From: Panaeolus papilionaceus
Taxonomy: Eukaryota; Basidiomycota; Agaricomycetes; Agaricales
DNA: 64,000 nucleotides
NCBI GenBank assembly: GCA_015501605.1
Contig: JADNRZ010000012.1
Span: 682,001 to 746,000 of the forward strand
Direction of reading: 5' to 3'
Shown here: positions 38,566 through 50,292 of the stretch, one piece after another
Layout of the letters: each line of letters starts with the position of its first letter
How positions within the stretch are numbered: the first letter of the stretch is position 1
Made by a program: the position numbers and the translations under genes
Notes under the pieces: generated by a model
What the model saw: only the letters and a program-made list of their open reading frames with translations
Database searches by the model: none
Told to the model about the DNA's origin: nothing

Positions 38566-40687
38566 TCACTCGATGGCACTGGATACTTCGGCGAGTAAAG
38601 AGGATGCCTGAGCTGAACGTGCACGTAGTCTCACAGGGAAAGCTTCCGGGAAGCTAAAGGGGGAGGACACGAGGCATCAGTTTTTACTGCTTTGAACGGA
38701 AGCAAAACAAATCGGCATCACCTGATAGTCCCTGCAGTGTGTCGGTATTTGGGTAACACTTCGTTGCCATTCTCATCAAGGCCAGGTAGAATATCGCAAG
38801 TGGCCAGGGTAGTTGAGATGATGGCGAAGAGAGTACCCTCTGCGAAGTGCATGCCGGGGCAGACGCGACGACCGAAGCCAAAGGCGAGGTCTTTGACCTT
38901 ATCCATCTCCGAGTCTAGCCCGTTGTAACGTTCTGGGAAGAACTCCATAGGGCTTGGATAAATTTCTGAATCGTGCAACATGTGCCTAAACGACGCCGTC
39001 GTTAGCACCATACACCGCTCCGAAGGCGATTGAGAGCTTACCAGACGTTGGGCATGATAAGTGATCCCTTGGGGATGAAGATCCCGTTGTACTCATCATC
39101 CTGCGTTGATGCGTGAGGAATGGCTATGTGAAAAGATAAGCGAACGTCCGGGGAAGACGCAGACGACTGATTGAACACTTACAAAGAGGAATGGCTGGGA
39201 AGTAACGGAAAACCTCGGCCATGATACTTCTGATGTATGGAAGGTTGGCCTGATCAGCTATCGAAGGCAACCGATCCTTGCCTACGACCTCATCTAGCTC
39301 CGCCTGAGCCTTCTTCTGTACTCGGGGGTTTAGAATCATAGCCATGAAGAAGGTCAATGCTGATGACATGTTCTATATTACATAGCATTAGTGGATCGAG
39401 GTAGACATCACGGTGAAGAACGGAGCGAACATACCGTATCCAAGCCTCCGCCCAACACACTAGAAGAAGCCCATACGAGCTGTTCTTCTGCTTCCTTGCT
39501 GAGTTTACCGCCAGCCTCCTGGTAAATGTTGCCGCATAAGTTGGGCATCAGAGTTTTACCAGTTTCCTGTCAGCATACGATCAGTATTTGATAGAATCAA
39601 AACAAATGATGAGTTCGTACAAGGTTATCTCTGCAGAAATTGACAGGATTCCAAGACGCAGCCTCCATAATCTTTTTCCATTCTTTGGCGGTTTGCAAGA
39701 AGCCAGATCCTGGAACCCAACCGGGGACGCCCTTGACTGCAAAAATGATGTTAACATTCGACAATGGTCTGAGTAAGGTGGCAGCTTACGCGAAGGAACG
39801 AAGTCGACCAAGAAGTTTCCTGGTGCAGTCGACTTGCTGAAGTTGTCCATGGCTGTCAATGGGTTGGCGAGGATGGGATCATCAGGTGACTGGACGTAGT
39901 ATCCGTATGTCGTTCGAATGATGATGATACCAATACGGCTAGAAGTAGATGTCAGTATGGAGGAGAAAATAATAACCTAGACATATCGAGAACATACAGC
40001 TTGATCTCAGACTCCAAACTGCTAGGGTCTTTGAGAATATTTCGAACAAGAATGCGTGCTTCCTTGTTCTGGAGGTCATAGTATTTGGGGCAGCTAGCCA
40101 TACCGAAGTCCTGCGCAACAAGCCTTCGCTGCTTCCTCCATTCGTCGCCGTAGTGTTGCAAGACGAATGTTCGATTGTAGCCACATCTGAAGGGGAGTGG
40201 ATAAGAATCAAGAAAGACGGGGATAAATGGTGCCTTACAAGCTAGCCATTTCCTGATGGAGGGGGGTGGCGAGTCAGCAGAGCAAAAAGCAGGGCAGATA
40301 TAGATTACGAACAAGAACGGGGCGATCAGAGTAGATAGTCGACCTCTTGTCCAACAGGTCTTTCGCGGCCTGGGTCGAGTTAATAATCACGATAGACTGG
40401 CCAAAGACGTCGACGTGGATGATATCACCTGATAGTTATGTCAGATGGAAATCGCAGCCTCGAAGGGCGGATAACTCACCATAAGTCTTGCTCCATTCCG
40501 AGAACACCAACCAAGGTGCCTCCTGGGGCATTTGATGAACATTTCCGATAACAGGGAGTCGTTTGGGACCAGGAGGGAGGTTAGATTTGCGCCCCGGCGC
40601 CAAAGAATAAGCCAGCAATGTGCCTCCTGCAATAGCACCAAGGAGAGCTGGAGAAGAGTTGATCAAACGTTCTTGAATGGCCTCCAT
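38566..40687 (-). CDS. Cytochrome P450 monooxygenase 2, intact paralogue of P450-1
   Basis: Eleven exons (40480-40687, 40313-40428, 40239-40252, 39998-40186, 39790-39938, 39621-39736, 39435-39566, 39183-39372, 39042-39123, 38722-38985, 38566-38653) sum to 1548 bases, 515 residues. It has an N-terminal membrane anchor and Pro-rich hinge (NLPPGPKRLPVIGN), WRKQRRL, an I-helix GGGLDT followed by N rather than T, EVFR as the ExxR motif, and FGFGRRVCPGMHFA carrying the heme thiolate. The C-terminal exon starts at the acceptor near 38654. This is a class II microsomal fungal P450. The third exon is only 14 bp and encodes MASL. It probably oxidises the polyketide; regiochemistry cannot be predicted. 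Confidence 0.94.
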
Positions 40688-42434
40688 TTAGTTGAGTCAA
40701 GGGATAGAAGATGGAAAGGAGGGGTATGTGGGGAATTGAGTCGATAAAGTTCGGCCCACATTATGTAGATTTTGAAAGCCCTAATCGCCCACTATACCCT
40801 TTTCTTTGATCCCAAAATAGCGAAAAAGAACACGATGCGAGTGATTTTGATCTTTCGTCGCCACCCGCCCTTCATCAGACCTGCTAAACCTGTTCGGGGG
40901 CCAGGCGAATAGGACCCCGGTTCTTGTCGAATTCATCATATTCATCAAAATTTTCCACCCAATGAGGCTCGTTGCCCCTTTCAAGTGCGGCTTTGTGGTG
41001 GAGAAAACACATAGAAAGTCATAAAATGTGTTGTTTTGCGTCTTCTGTCAAAGGACCCTGCAGCCTTGTATTCTTCATCAATCAAGAGGAGTCGGTTTTC
41101 AAGTCCGACATCCCGCCCAATGTTGCCGGCACTCATGAGGTGAGCATCTTATCTATGCATGATGAACACCAGCTATTCTATCATAACCTACACCCGAATG
41201 GTGCTGCATCGAACAGGTAAGGTCCATTCAGAAGTTCAGGGATTTCCTCGGGAACGTTCAGTCTCCAAAACCCCACGCACGCACATCCACTTTGAATTCT
41301 GAAACGTTGTGAGATTGGCCATCCTAAGGGCTCGTACTCATCTGTCGCCAGGGATCAGCTTGACAATGACGTCGGGATGCGGTACTATTACAGCAATCAT
41401 AAGCGCGGAGAAGATGGCTTCGCCAATATAGGAAAACAAACGCTGGGATTGATGGAGATATCGAGAACGCGCACATACTCGAAGGCTAACCCGGTGGGTG
41501 ACAACCAACGTTTTACATCAGGCTTAGGGCCGAAGTGTCCATCCACGTTGCTTGTCGATATAATTTATCTTTTAAGAATTAGTGAAACATAAACTTTAGT
41601 ACTTTCAAGCCCGAACTTGAACTCGTCAAAAAGGTGTAGACTGAAAAAGAACAAGGAGAAGGTATTGAGGAGAAAACCTTCAATGATTTTCCCAGAAGTA
41701 ATTGAGATGCAGGACCAGGATATGAAATGCGTCCGATGTTACGGCGGGTCTTGATCTGTCCTGATTCCTGAAAGTCCAGAGAAATACAGCGAATATTCCC
41801 TCAACTTATCCACTTCATTCAGTATGGAAAGGAGTTGCGGCACGACCCTCCGGGTGAGAACGGGGTCTCTTCTCTTTCGACCTCTATCCCTTGATTTTTA
41901 CTACTTAATGAGGAGCAAATAATTACTGTAGATTGCACTTATCTACAGAAGACTTTCATACAACGTAACTTTTCGCACCGAAAGATACACGAGGATCGAG
42001 GTCTCGGAGCCACAGTGCGCGAAGGCTTCTTTCACTTCCCCTTTCGCTTCCGCTGGATAATCGACCCACCTAACCTCGCAGGCACTCATGTCAAAGCTTC
42101 TGAAATGACGGGAGGAAGCCTTTAGAGTTTTCAAACGGTCCCGATCCTGACAGCAGCGTCTTCTCATCCTTGTTTATCCATGACATGGCGCACGAGGGAA
42201 AGCATCAAGCAAGCTGTCATTGGCAGGCGATAGGAAGGAATTAAGAGGACCGGAATGAATGATATATTCTGCATCTGGGACTGAGAATTGGGTCAAGGTG
42301 TTGCAGTCATTTCATTTGCTGAATTTCAAAGAGTATGTGTGTGTAGATTTACTCGGAGAGAAGAGGTATACGGGCAGTTGAGAACCCAAATGATGTTCAC
42401 TGTAAATTACATTGGTCTTAGACTATTCTTCTTC
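40688..42434. other. Intergenic, no gene recognised
   Basis: About 1.75 kb between P450-2 and the reductase. Short frames at 40972-41220 and 41943-42167 have no family features. It holds the P450-2 promoter and the reductase 3' region. Confidence 0.5.
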
Positions 42435-43807
42435 TTACTTCTGCTCGGCCCAAGCCTTCTTCAACTCCAAAAAATCATCAACAGCATCCTCGAATGTCTT
42501 TTGAGGCGTAATAAACTCTCCAAACTTCAGGACCTCCTTCGCTTGCGTATTATCAAGCTCCGTTAGTGGTCCAGGAGGGTTGGGAGCGGTCTCCAAATCG
42601 ATAATGCCCTTAGCGGCTTCTGGACGTGCTTTCTTGAGATGAGCAGCTGCCTCTTTCCAGGAATAGGTTGCACTGTTGATGATGAATCGTCGCTTGTCGG
42701 GATTCGCAGGTGGTAGATTCTCTGTCTCAAGGGCAAGAATGTGCCCTTTGGCAACATCCCGCACATCGACGATCCAATTGGGGGCGATGGGGACATCACC
42801 TCCATGAATCATATTCCAGATGAATTCGTTTGTGCCAAGGCTGGATGCTGAAGTGGGAAGTGAGAAGAGTCGGGGATATGGGCCCATGATGTAGCCAGGA
42901 AGGACTTGTAGTACAAGATTAATATTACAGTTCTCGTGGTGGCGTAGATTCGGCGACTTACTCGTCTTCACATCCATCTCAGGGTTCTCAGCAACGAACT
43001 GCCAGAGGGCTTTCTCAGCCATAATCTTTGCCGTCATGTATACATAGAATACATCTCCATTATTGTCGATTACGTCTTGACGGCTTCCTTCTCCCCAGTC
43101 TGCGAGTGGTTGATTGAATGTTAGTGTGCATTAAGAAAGAGAAATCGAATTACATACTTTTCTCTGTAAGAATACCACCGGAGAATGCTGGTCCATGAGA
43201 GGCTGTCCGTTGAGTGAGTGAGCAAGATAATATTGTATGAAGAGCAGAAAACGACATACGATGCAGCAGAGTTCCGAAGGAACTGGTGACCACGACGTTC
43301 TTGATTCCTGCCTTTTGTGCTTGTTTGACGAGATTCAGCGTACCGTCAATAGCGCTCTTAACTGAGGTCAATCTACTGAATGCAACGTGCGACCAGGTCG
43401 CTTACCGAGAATGTTTCGTCCAGCTCCTTCCTTCCAGGCAGAGGGCAAGCGATGTGGAGTACAGCGTCAACGCCTTTCAGAACCTCAGTGAAATCAGCAG
43501 TCGCAACGTCGTCAACTCTGATAAATTCGAGGCCAGGTCGGTCGACTGTCGTGATAAGCTGATCGTATTTGGAGCCGCGGGCGGTTCTGTGCGTCAGAGT
43601 TAATGAGGTGTAAAAAGGTATTGGGAAATTCTACGCACCCCCTCACCCGGTAGCCCTTCTCGAGTAATTGTTCAGCTGTGTGTCCAGCAACAAATCCACT
43701 AACACCTGTGATCTAGTCAAATAAAAGAGAGAGGAAGCGTCAGTTTCATGTCAGTATGGAGAGTCGGTTACTGTCGAACCACATACCAGCACAAGTTTTC
43801 CGGACAT
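42435..43807 (-). CDS. Extended short-chain reductase (dihydroflavonol-4-reductase/cinnamoyl-CoA-reductase-like)
   Basis: Start ATG at 43807 (first exon 43787-43807), stop at 42435. Spliced N-terminus MSGKLVLITGVSGFVAGHTA carries the NAD(P) loop TGxxGxxA, followed by LLEKGYRVRG. Further on come VDDVATADF, the region around SAIDGTLNLVKQAQKAGIKNVVVTSSFGTLLH, the catalytic YMTAK (YxxxK) with AEKALWQFVAENPEMD, then PGYIMGP and WIVDVRDVAKGHILALE. This is the atypical/extended SDR fold that reduces carbonyls with NADPH. As the rightmost enzyme of the cluster it could reduce the aldehyde released by the PKS or a ketone made by a P450. It could also be an unrelated flanking gene. Confidence 0.88.
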
Positions 43808-44681
43808 TTTGGTAGTGGGGTGTACGTGTAGAGATGGGGTAAAGGGAGACGTATGGATATGGACGAGAGGAATTGAAGAACCGAAGCTATGTATGCAAAC
43901 TCTGATTAAATTGCTGACTCTGGCCCGCAGTTTTAGGTGCCTGTCAAGAGATAGGTAAATCCAGCAAAACACAAACCGAAGTGATCATAGCGCCCCAAAC
44001 ATCGCCCACATCGCGAATCTCAGTGTCAGCTGCTTGATTAGGTCTCTCGGCATACAGAGAGGAGTAGCCCAGAGTACACCGATATACAAATTTCGTTGAA
44101 CAAGGGAAGTTCGCATCACTAGTTACCTCGGTTAGTAATTCATATGGACGGCTTGACGGCCACTCAACGGAATACAACTCACCTCTTCCTGCAGCTAGTG
44201 CAGCTTTTGAAGCTTCGAACCAGTAGGGCCTTGGAAGAAGCTGAATGCCTTCAGATAAATGCATAATAAAAAGTTTAATAATCCGAGGGGTAAAATTCAT
44301 GTTGCAAGGAGTCCAATGTTTACGTGGACACGCAGGAAAGCTGGCGCATCAATTGAAATGCTGATTATGTTGCGGAGTTGGAGACGAGTAAGTCAACAGA
44401 AAGTCGGACATTCCTGTCCAGCCCAGTTAAGTTCCGATTGGCTTCGGGCTTCAAGGAGGAATGTGTCGGGCATGCTATCTTCAGCAACTCGCTGAACCTC
44501 ACTTCAAAGATAGTGACGCAGATTCTGCTTTTGCTTCGTGGCCCCGGTGGCGTTAGAAGGGTTCTTACAGTATTTTACCCACGATAAGATTAGATTGAGC
44601 AACCAACACAGAGGGTCTCTCGCACATCTTGTCTGTCCTTAGCCCTTCGATTCTGGATTAGCTCGCCGCACAGTTATCACT
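43808..44681. other. Intergenic, no gene recognised
   Basis: 874 bp. The minus-strand frame at 43944-44300 (118 codons) contains residues like LLPRPYWFEASKAALAAGR with possible splice sites, but I could not assign it to a family or build a full gene. Confidence 0.4.
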
Positions 44682-45374
44682 ATGATGGATATCGACAGAG
44701 ATGACCCAACAGACTGCTCCCTGAATCCAGTAGCATCAAATCTTTTTGAATTGTCGCACACAGATTCCGTAACCTGGGTCCAACCCTCCACATCACCCAG
44801 TGACTTTGTTCTCCTTGTATCAGATTTCGATATCCAATCAATACCTTCCAAAGTACATCAATTTATTTCCAGATGGCCACCGAGTCATACACCGCGACAT
44901 TACAGCCCGTGGATCTGGGCGATGAGGCCGACGATTACCAACCTCAACCACGACCCCAGTCAAAGGCCCAACATCGAAGGGCTTCAACAGTCTTTCCATC
45001 AACTTTCCTTATCCAAACTCGTTTCTATCTCTACGTTGGACGAGATAGCAAAGACACATAATGTCCTTATAGGAAAATGGATTGTCTTCGAAGAACCATC
45101 TAAAATCAATGAACTCTGGGAGAAAGTTGTACGGCTCGTATGCATAGATGGAAAAGCTCAACAAGCCAAGGTCTCGACGTATGACGTTACACGACATGTG
45201 ATATGTGTGTATGTCGATGACTATACGAATATGCAGCAGGTTTCTGCTTTGAGGGAAGCGTTGAGATCAATTGGCGTTGTGTGGAAGATCGCCTTCAAGA
45301 TGGACGCGTATACGCATTTGGGTATATACAAAGATAATGAATGGGGTATAAATTCGGGTAGATATTATGAGTAA
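44682..45374 (+). CDS. DUF1917 / C11orf68-like protein
   Basis: One uninterrupted exon of 231 codons (230 residues). The C-terminal half has HNVLIGKWIVFEEPSKINELWEKVVRLV, then AKVST and VICVYVDDYTNMQQVSALREALRSIGV, and a final YTHLGIYKDNEWGI. That is the pattern of the UPF0696/DUF1917 family (human C11orf68), which has an eIF4E-like fold. The molecular role of the family is not well known. The N-terminal ~80 residues are poorly conserved and polar. No introns were needed. Confidence 0.8.
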   Translation: MMDIDRDDPTDCSLNPVASNLFELSHTDSVTWVQPSTSPSDFVLLVSDFDIQSIPSKVHQFISRWPPSHTPRHYSPWIWAMRPTITNLNHDPSQRPNIEGLQQSFHQLSLSKLVSISTLDEIAKTHNVLIGKWIVFEEPSKINELWEKVVRLVCIDGKAQQAKVSTYDVTRHVICVYVDDYTNMQQVSALREALRSIGVVWKIAFKMDAYTHLGIYKDNEWGINSGRYYE

Positions 45375-45728
45375 TTAGACTTGTATGAGCCATGGCATAA
45401 AAGATTGGACGAAGTGGCAATAAAATTGAAATCATTCGCTGTCTCGATTCATTCCAATGTTTTCGAAGCAATACGGAGAGCAAGACATTTGGTCAACATG
45501 CTGGGACTTACTTGAATAATGTCTGGTGGATAAATGGGTAGAGTAGTTCTCCTTCAGTGTAAATATACTCAGCGTCATCGAGTGCCAGGAACAGGGATTT
45601 TGACAAGATCCTGCGGCTTTGTGGAGGCTATCAGAGCCCCTATCAGTGTGATCGCCCAATGCAGAAATAAGTTTCCTCTCTTGGTTTACGACCACCAACA
45701 TAACCCTGTCTCGTTCATAAATCTACCA
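45375..45728. other. Intergenic
   Basis: 354 bp between two plus-strand genes; carries the 3' end of the DUF1917 gene and the NAT9 promoter. No gene seen. Confidence 0.5.
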
Positions 45729-46857
45729 ATGAAAGCCAACATCAACACAGTCCTCGTCGGCTCTAAAGTAATATTGGTACCATACAGACCTGAACATGTT
45801 CCCGTGCGTGTGTGGATCTCGGGTCAAGGCTAAACGTCGACTCATATGCTTATCCACATTTTCAACATCATCGGTTCGACCATCTCGCAACGATCCTGCG
45901 ATGGTTTGGGTTTTAATCGGGCGTCAATATTTGGGAAAACTCTGATTGCTACTATCGACGAAAATGGGCTCTCTGTCATTATTGACGGCACGAACTGAAC
46001 TGGCTGAAAAACCAGAAATACCATGAATGGATGCTTAATGAGGAGCTAAGAACACTGACGGCGAGTGAGCCCTTGAGCTTGGAAGAGGAATACGAAATGC
46101 AACGTCAGTAACTCGATCTGCATTATCTATGTCTTCCGCCTTCTCAAAAAACGCTGACTCAACTGTCCACAGAGAAATGGCAGAACGATGAAGACAAACT
46201 CACATTTATCATTCTCTTCCGTCCCCATCAATCCAAAATCAACATCAGCGAGTCAGTAGATCCAACAGATCCAAGATTAAAGGAATGTCAAATGGTAGGA
46301 GATGTCAATATTTTTTTGAATGGGGCTATTCCGAGTGTGGAGAAAGAGGGGGTGAATGGGGCGACATCAGTGAAAGGGAAACAGGTTGGGACTAGGGATG
46401 CGGAGGGGACAGATGAAGCAGAAGATGAGGACGAGTTTCATGCAGAAGCTGAAATTATGATCGCAGGTAAGTACGCCGTCTCATCCATACGATTTTCGAC
46501 GTTGATATCTTTTTTGAACCGTTTCATTCTAACCCAATCAACACTCACATTGCAGAACCATCCTTCCGACGCCAGGGCCTCGCGCTCGAAGCCCTTCAGA
46601 TCATGTTAAGCTACGCAACATCGAAACCCAGTGCATTCACCATACAAGATGGATCCACCCTCCACGAATCACTCGATCTCACTGACTCGGCTCTACGAAT
46701 TCCACCCTCCTCGTTGATCATCCGAATCTCAGACACGAATGTGGCGAGTATAAAGTTGTTTGGAAGGCTGGGATTCGAGGTCGTGAAAAGGGTAGAAGTG
46801 TTCCAGGAAGTGGAGCTGAGGTATCGACGACGGGATGACGCCTTGATTTCAGGCTGA
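45729..46857 (+). CDS. NAT9-like GNAT N-acetyltransferase
   Basis: Four exons (45729-45803, 46016-46103, 46173-46466, 46556-46857) join in frame to 252 residues. The start MKANINTVLVGSKVILVPYR EHVP is followed by [35 protein letters not shown], a near-diagnostic block of the NAT9 family. The acetyl-CoA segment RRQGLALEAL (RxxGxA) and the terminal ISDTNVASIKLFGRLGFE helix-strand complete the GNAT fold. An acidic insert (about residues 125-150) interrupts the middle. The family is a conserved eukaryotic acetyltransferase, reported to act on tubulin or microtubules in animals. It is housekeeping and marks the right border of the cluster. Confidence 0.92.
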
Positions 46858-47679
46858 TGTGGGATCTTCAAATGGTGGGTAGGGATCTTGCCTCGTTGGC
46901 TGAAAATATCCTTGTTTCGGCGCTTTCGTACGCGGGTTTAAATCAGAGCTTCAGAATTAAGCCGGTGCCACTCTAGTCTATTAACATGAGCGGCAGGTAC
47001 AGTGGATATCTGATGAGGATGGTGATGGACTTGTCATCAAGCTCAACGTCAAGGGTCAAGAACATGCCACAAATGATCACTACCCTAGTTTATTGCCACT
47101 TTGGCGCCTCTTGGGACTTCGGCGTTTAACTTCGAGTGAGTGCTTGAACAGAAAATCATCCCGAGTACTTTGTTTGTCTTTTCAATGATGTAGATTCAAG
47201 TGATAGACTGATCTAATATACACAGAAGGAATACGCGTCACTAGCACCAACGATCGTGAATGTCCAAACTTTTACCGTATTTTTCGCCCAGCCCAGCTCG
47301 TCGTGCCACCTCTCCGATTTGCATGTTCTCTAGATCCTGAAGTGTGAGACCTTGCGGAAGCATACTCGCTCCTTCGTCAGTAAATAGACGAGAAAGGTCC
47401 TGATGGATCTAATATATACGCTTTGAATGAGATAATGATACTGTGTGATTATAGATCTTACCTGGACATAGCTCTTCAGCAGTAAAAGACTCGAATGCCC
47501 GAAGGAACTGGCTTTTGGCCATTCGAATACGTCATGAGATATTATATTCGGAAGGCGGGACTCTTGGATAAGGGTGGCGAGTTTAATTGAGAGTGAAGAG
47601 CGTGACAAGGATGGTTCTAAAATTATCACGGCTGTGATGGGTTTCAGGTGCGATTCGTCCTCCGAGTCTTTGTGGGCTT
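46858..47679. other. Intergenic with a possible degenerate 3' extension of the NLR gene
   Basis: The minus-strand frame at 47330-47704 overlaps the end of NLR-1 in another frame and reads protein-like (KPITAVIILEPSLSRSSLSIKLATLIQ). It may be a former C-terminal extension separated by a frameshift, or chance. No other gene is seen. Confidence 0.35.
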
Positions 47680-49966
47680 CTAGTACAGGGTCTGCTCTTT
47701 CCAAGTCTCGAGGATGTTGATCATGCAGTGGCTTAAGGCTAAGAATGTCTTAGTGATATACATATCAAGTCGCATTGGATGATTGACCCACTGTCGAATC
47801 ATATGCTGCAACAAATATATCGTCGCAGCGGTGAACTCTGTTGGAGAAAACGATGGTGCCCCAGGAATATTCCAATAATAAAGGAACTGCAATATATGAG
47901 TCCAGCCATAATCTTCCTTCTGCCCCTCTTGAAGAAAAGGATAAAAAATATCTTGTTTGTTTGGGTATAGTTGGAGCTTTCTTTCGAAATCATGCTGTAT
48001 GTCTGACAATGGTGGGGTACCTTTACGAGGTTCACCAGTCGTGACATGCACGGCCACAAGAGCGAGGAGCTCCACTGGTAGGTCGGGGCAATTTAAGTAG
48101 GCCTGGAGCTTTGACTGAAGTCGCCCTGCGAACGCATTTCGAAGCAGGCGTACAGTCATCGGATGAAGATGAAAGCCGTCTCTACTCTCCACCCTGTTTG
48201 CAGAGTTTTCCTCCCGGGACAAGTCGATTGAGGGTAAATGAGAAACATTTATAGGCCAGGCAACGGAGAATAAAAAGCTAAGAGTATTCACGACATGCTC
48301 GATGGCTTCGTCGTGAAGGTTGTCCCACTTCTCAAACTCGGCTTTTATCTCGGGAGTCGGCGTGGTTGTCCAGCACAACTGCCAAATGATGTTCCAGAAC
48401 CATATCATCCTCGGATGGGTATCTTGGCTTTTTACGGCCTCTGGAGACATGCACACAAAAATTTCAAGGCCATGATCAGCACAATAAAAATGACAAGTGA
48501 CAGTGGCAAATAATTACCATAGACGCGCCGAAGAGCCTTGAGTATAAAACCTTCGCTTACGCTCTTTATATGGAGGGCTAGGTCCTCTGATCGACTCGAG
48601 TCCCGTAAAAAATCGACCAGGGACCTGTGATGAAAATGAAAGGGAGGAAAGGCGAAATCGAACGGTATCGGATAATCTATGATTGAACCGAGGTCAAAAA
48701 ATAGAAGGTCAAAGTCCAAATCTGGGAATCCAAGCAACGCCGCCGCGTCCTCCTCGTACATTCGTTCGGGCCAAAACATGTGAGGTACTTCGAAATAGAG
48801 GACAATATACAGTGCTAGAACACTCAGAGTGATGTTCAAATCGTCGGTGTTACGCAAAATTTCAAGATACAGACGGTCGAGGTCGGCGAAAGGGCGATCA
48901 GTTTTGACGATCGTTTGGTCGAGGATGTATTCCAAACGTTTGCTGGGCACGTATCGAGGAGATTTGATGTATCGGATGAGAGTCGCTGCGTAGATAAAAT
49001 GGTCACCAGCTCGATGAACCACCTCCTTAGTCAGCGATTCGGAAGGCCATCCCGGAGGGATTCGATGTCGCAGTGGATGTGATCGTACCATCTGGGCAGT
49101 TTCGTCCTGGAAGAAGCGTCGGATGTCATCAAGTCCAGAGAACGAGTCGAGGTTGACCTTCTGAAGTTGTTTTTTGGGGTTGAATACGGAGTCCAGAAAG
49201 AGGTCAAACCAAGCTTTGATAATGTGTTCAGGCCTACTGGTGATGAATACCTTGAAGGGTCGTGTCCCGGATTCTCTATCGGATAGTAATCGCAACGCTC
49301 CCAAAACCTGCTCCTGGTTGTTGTTCTCCTGCCGACATTCATCCAATCCATCGATGATAACAACGTGAGGGTAGTCGTTTGCATGTTGAAGTCGTTTCAG
49401 AGGCTCCAAAATCAGGACTGATGCCTGGCTGGCGAGGGAGAGACCCCAGACTGAAGGGGTCTTTATGATCGCTTCTTCAACATACAATGTAAAACCGGGG
49501 ATGTTTTCAGCCAGTTGTAATGCGATAGTAAAGACGAAGCGTTCTTCGTTGTCTCGTTGAGACCCTTTGGCCGCACGCGAGAAAAAGAACGATGCAGCAA
49601 GCTTCTTGCATGATGCAAGGTACTCCGTTATTGATTGTGCTATGGCTGATTTGCCTACACCTGCTGATCCATACAACCAAAGCATGTTCGGTTCATCTCC
49701 CTCGGCCCAGTCGATGATATCCTGGCGAATTTCTTCCCTTGTTTCTGGATGGCACTTTGGTGGATCGTATCGCTCTTTCGAATTGTAAAGTGCCCCAATC
49801 GCAGAATGTTCGGATAGCTCCTTGAGTACAGATGCTAAGATATGGTGATTAGCGATGGCTTCCTCGAGGACAAAGCTTGCTTACGACCACGAGTTGTGCC
49901 ATCATAGTGATGTTGGACCACTGTGACATTTCCCTGAATAATACTTCGAGACCCAGTCGTAGCCAT
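47680..49966 (-). CDS. NACHT-domain NLR-like protein (short, basidiomycete type)
   Basis: Three exons (49885-49966, 48518-49834, 47680-48440) sum to 2160 bases, 719 residues. A short N-terminus (GNVTVVQHHYDG) leads to NSKERYDPPKCHPETREEI, the conserved pre-NACHT block. Walker A is GSAGVGKS and Walker B is HVVIIDGLDEC, with SRPEHII as the following sensor-like segment. Then come HFIYAATLIRYI and the helical downstream region (FHHRSLVDFLRDSSRSED). No WD40, ankyrin or TPR repeats follow. Such genes are abundant in Agaricomycetes and are thought to act in non-self recognition; here no effector domain is recognisable. Two degraded relatives lie within 15 kb. Confidence 0.88.
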
Positions 49967-50292
49967 GAGATGACCGATACTTGAGGGAAGGGGGACATAG
50001 GTGGTTGATCAATATGAAGGGCTATTCTTCACTGCATTTGGTGACATCCACCCTTTCCCCACGATATTCAAGTGGGAACACACCCCTGTAGCATGCCGTT
50101 GTGACCCCGCGAGATTTTGACATCCTTCTCATTGTTCAACGTTGAGAGTGCATCTGAACCCTTTGGGGTTTGGGCTGACCTGAGTAGGTCATCTCATGCG
50201 GAACTTCATCGGTCAAGCTCAAAAGTGGCTTTTCATGGACAGGCAAGAAAGATCTTTCCGATTATTACATCAATTGTACTGAAATGTTCTTC
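49967..50292. other. Intergenic
   Basis: 326 bp between the NLR start and the GH6 stop. It contains the NLR promoter; no gene seen. Confidence 0.5.
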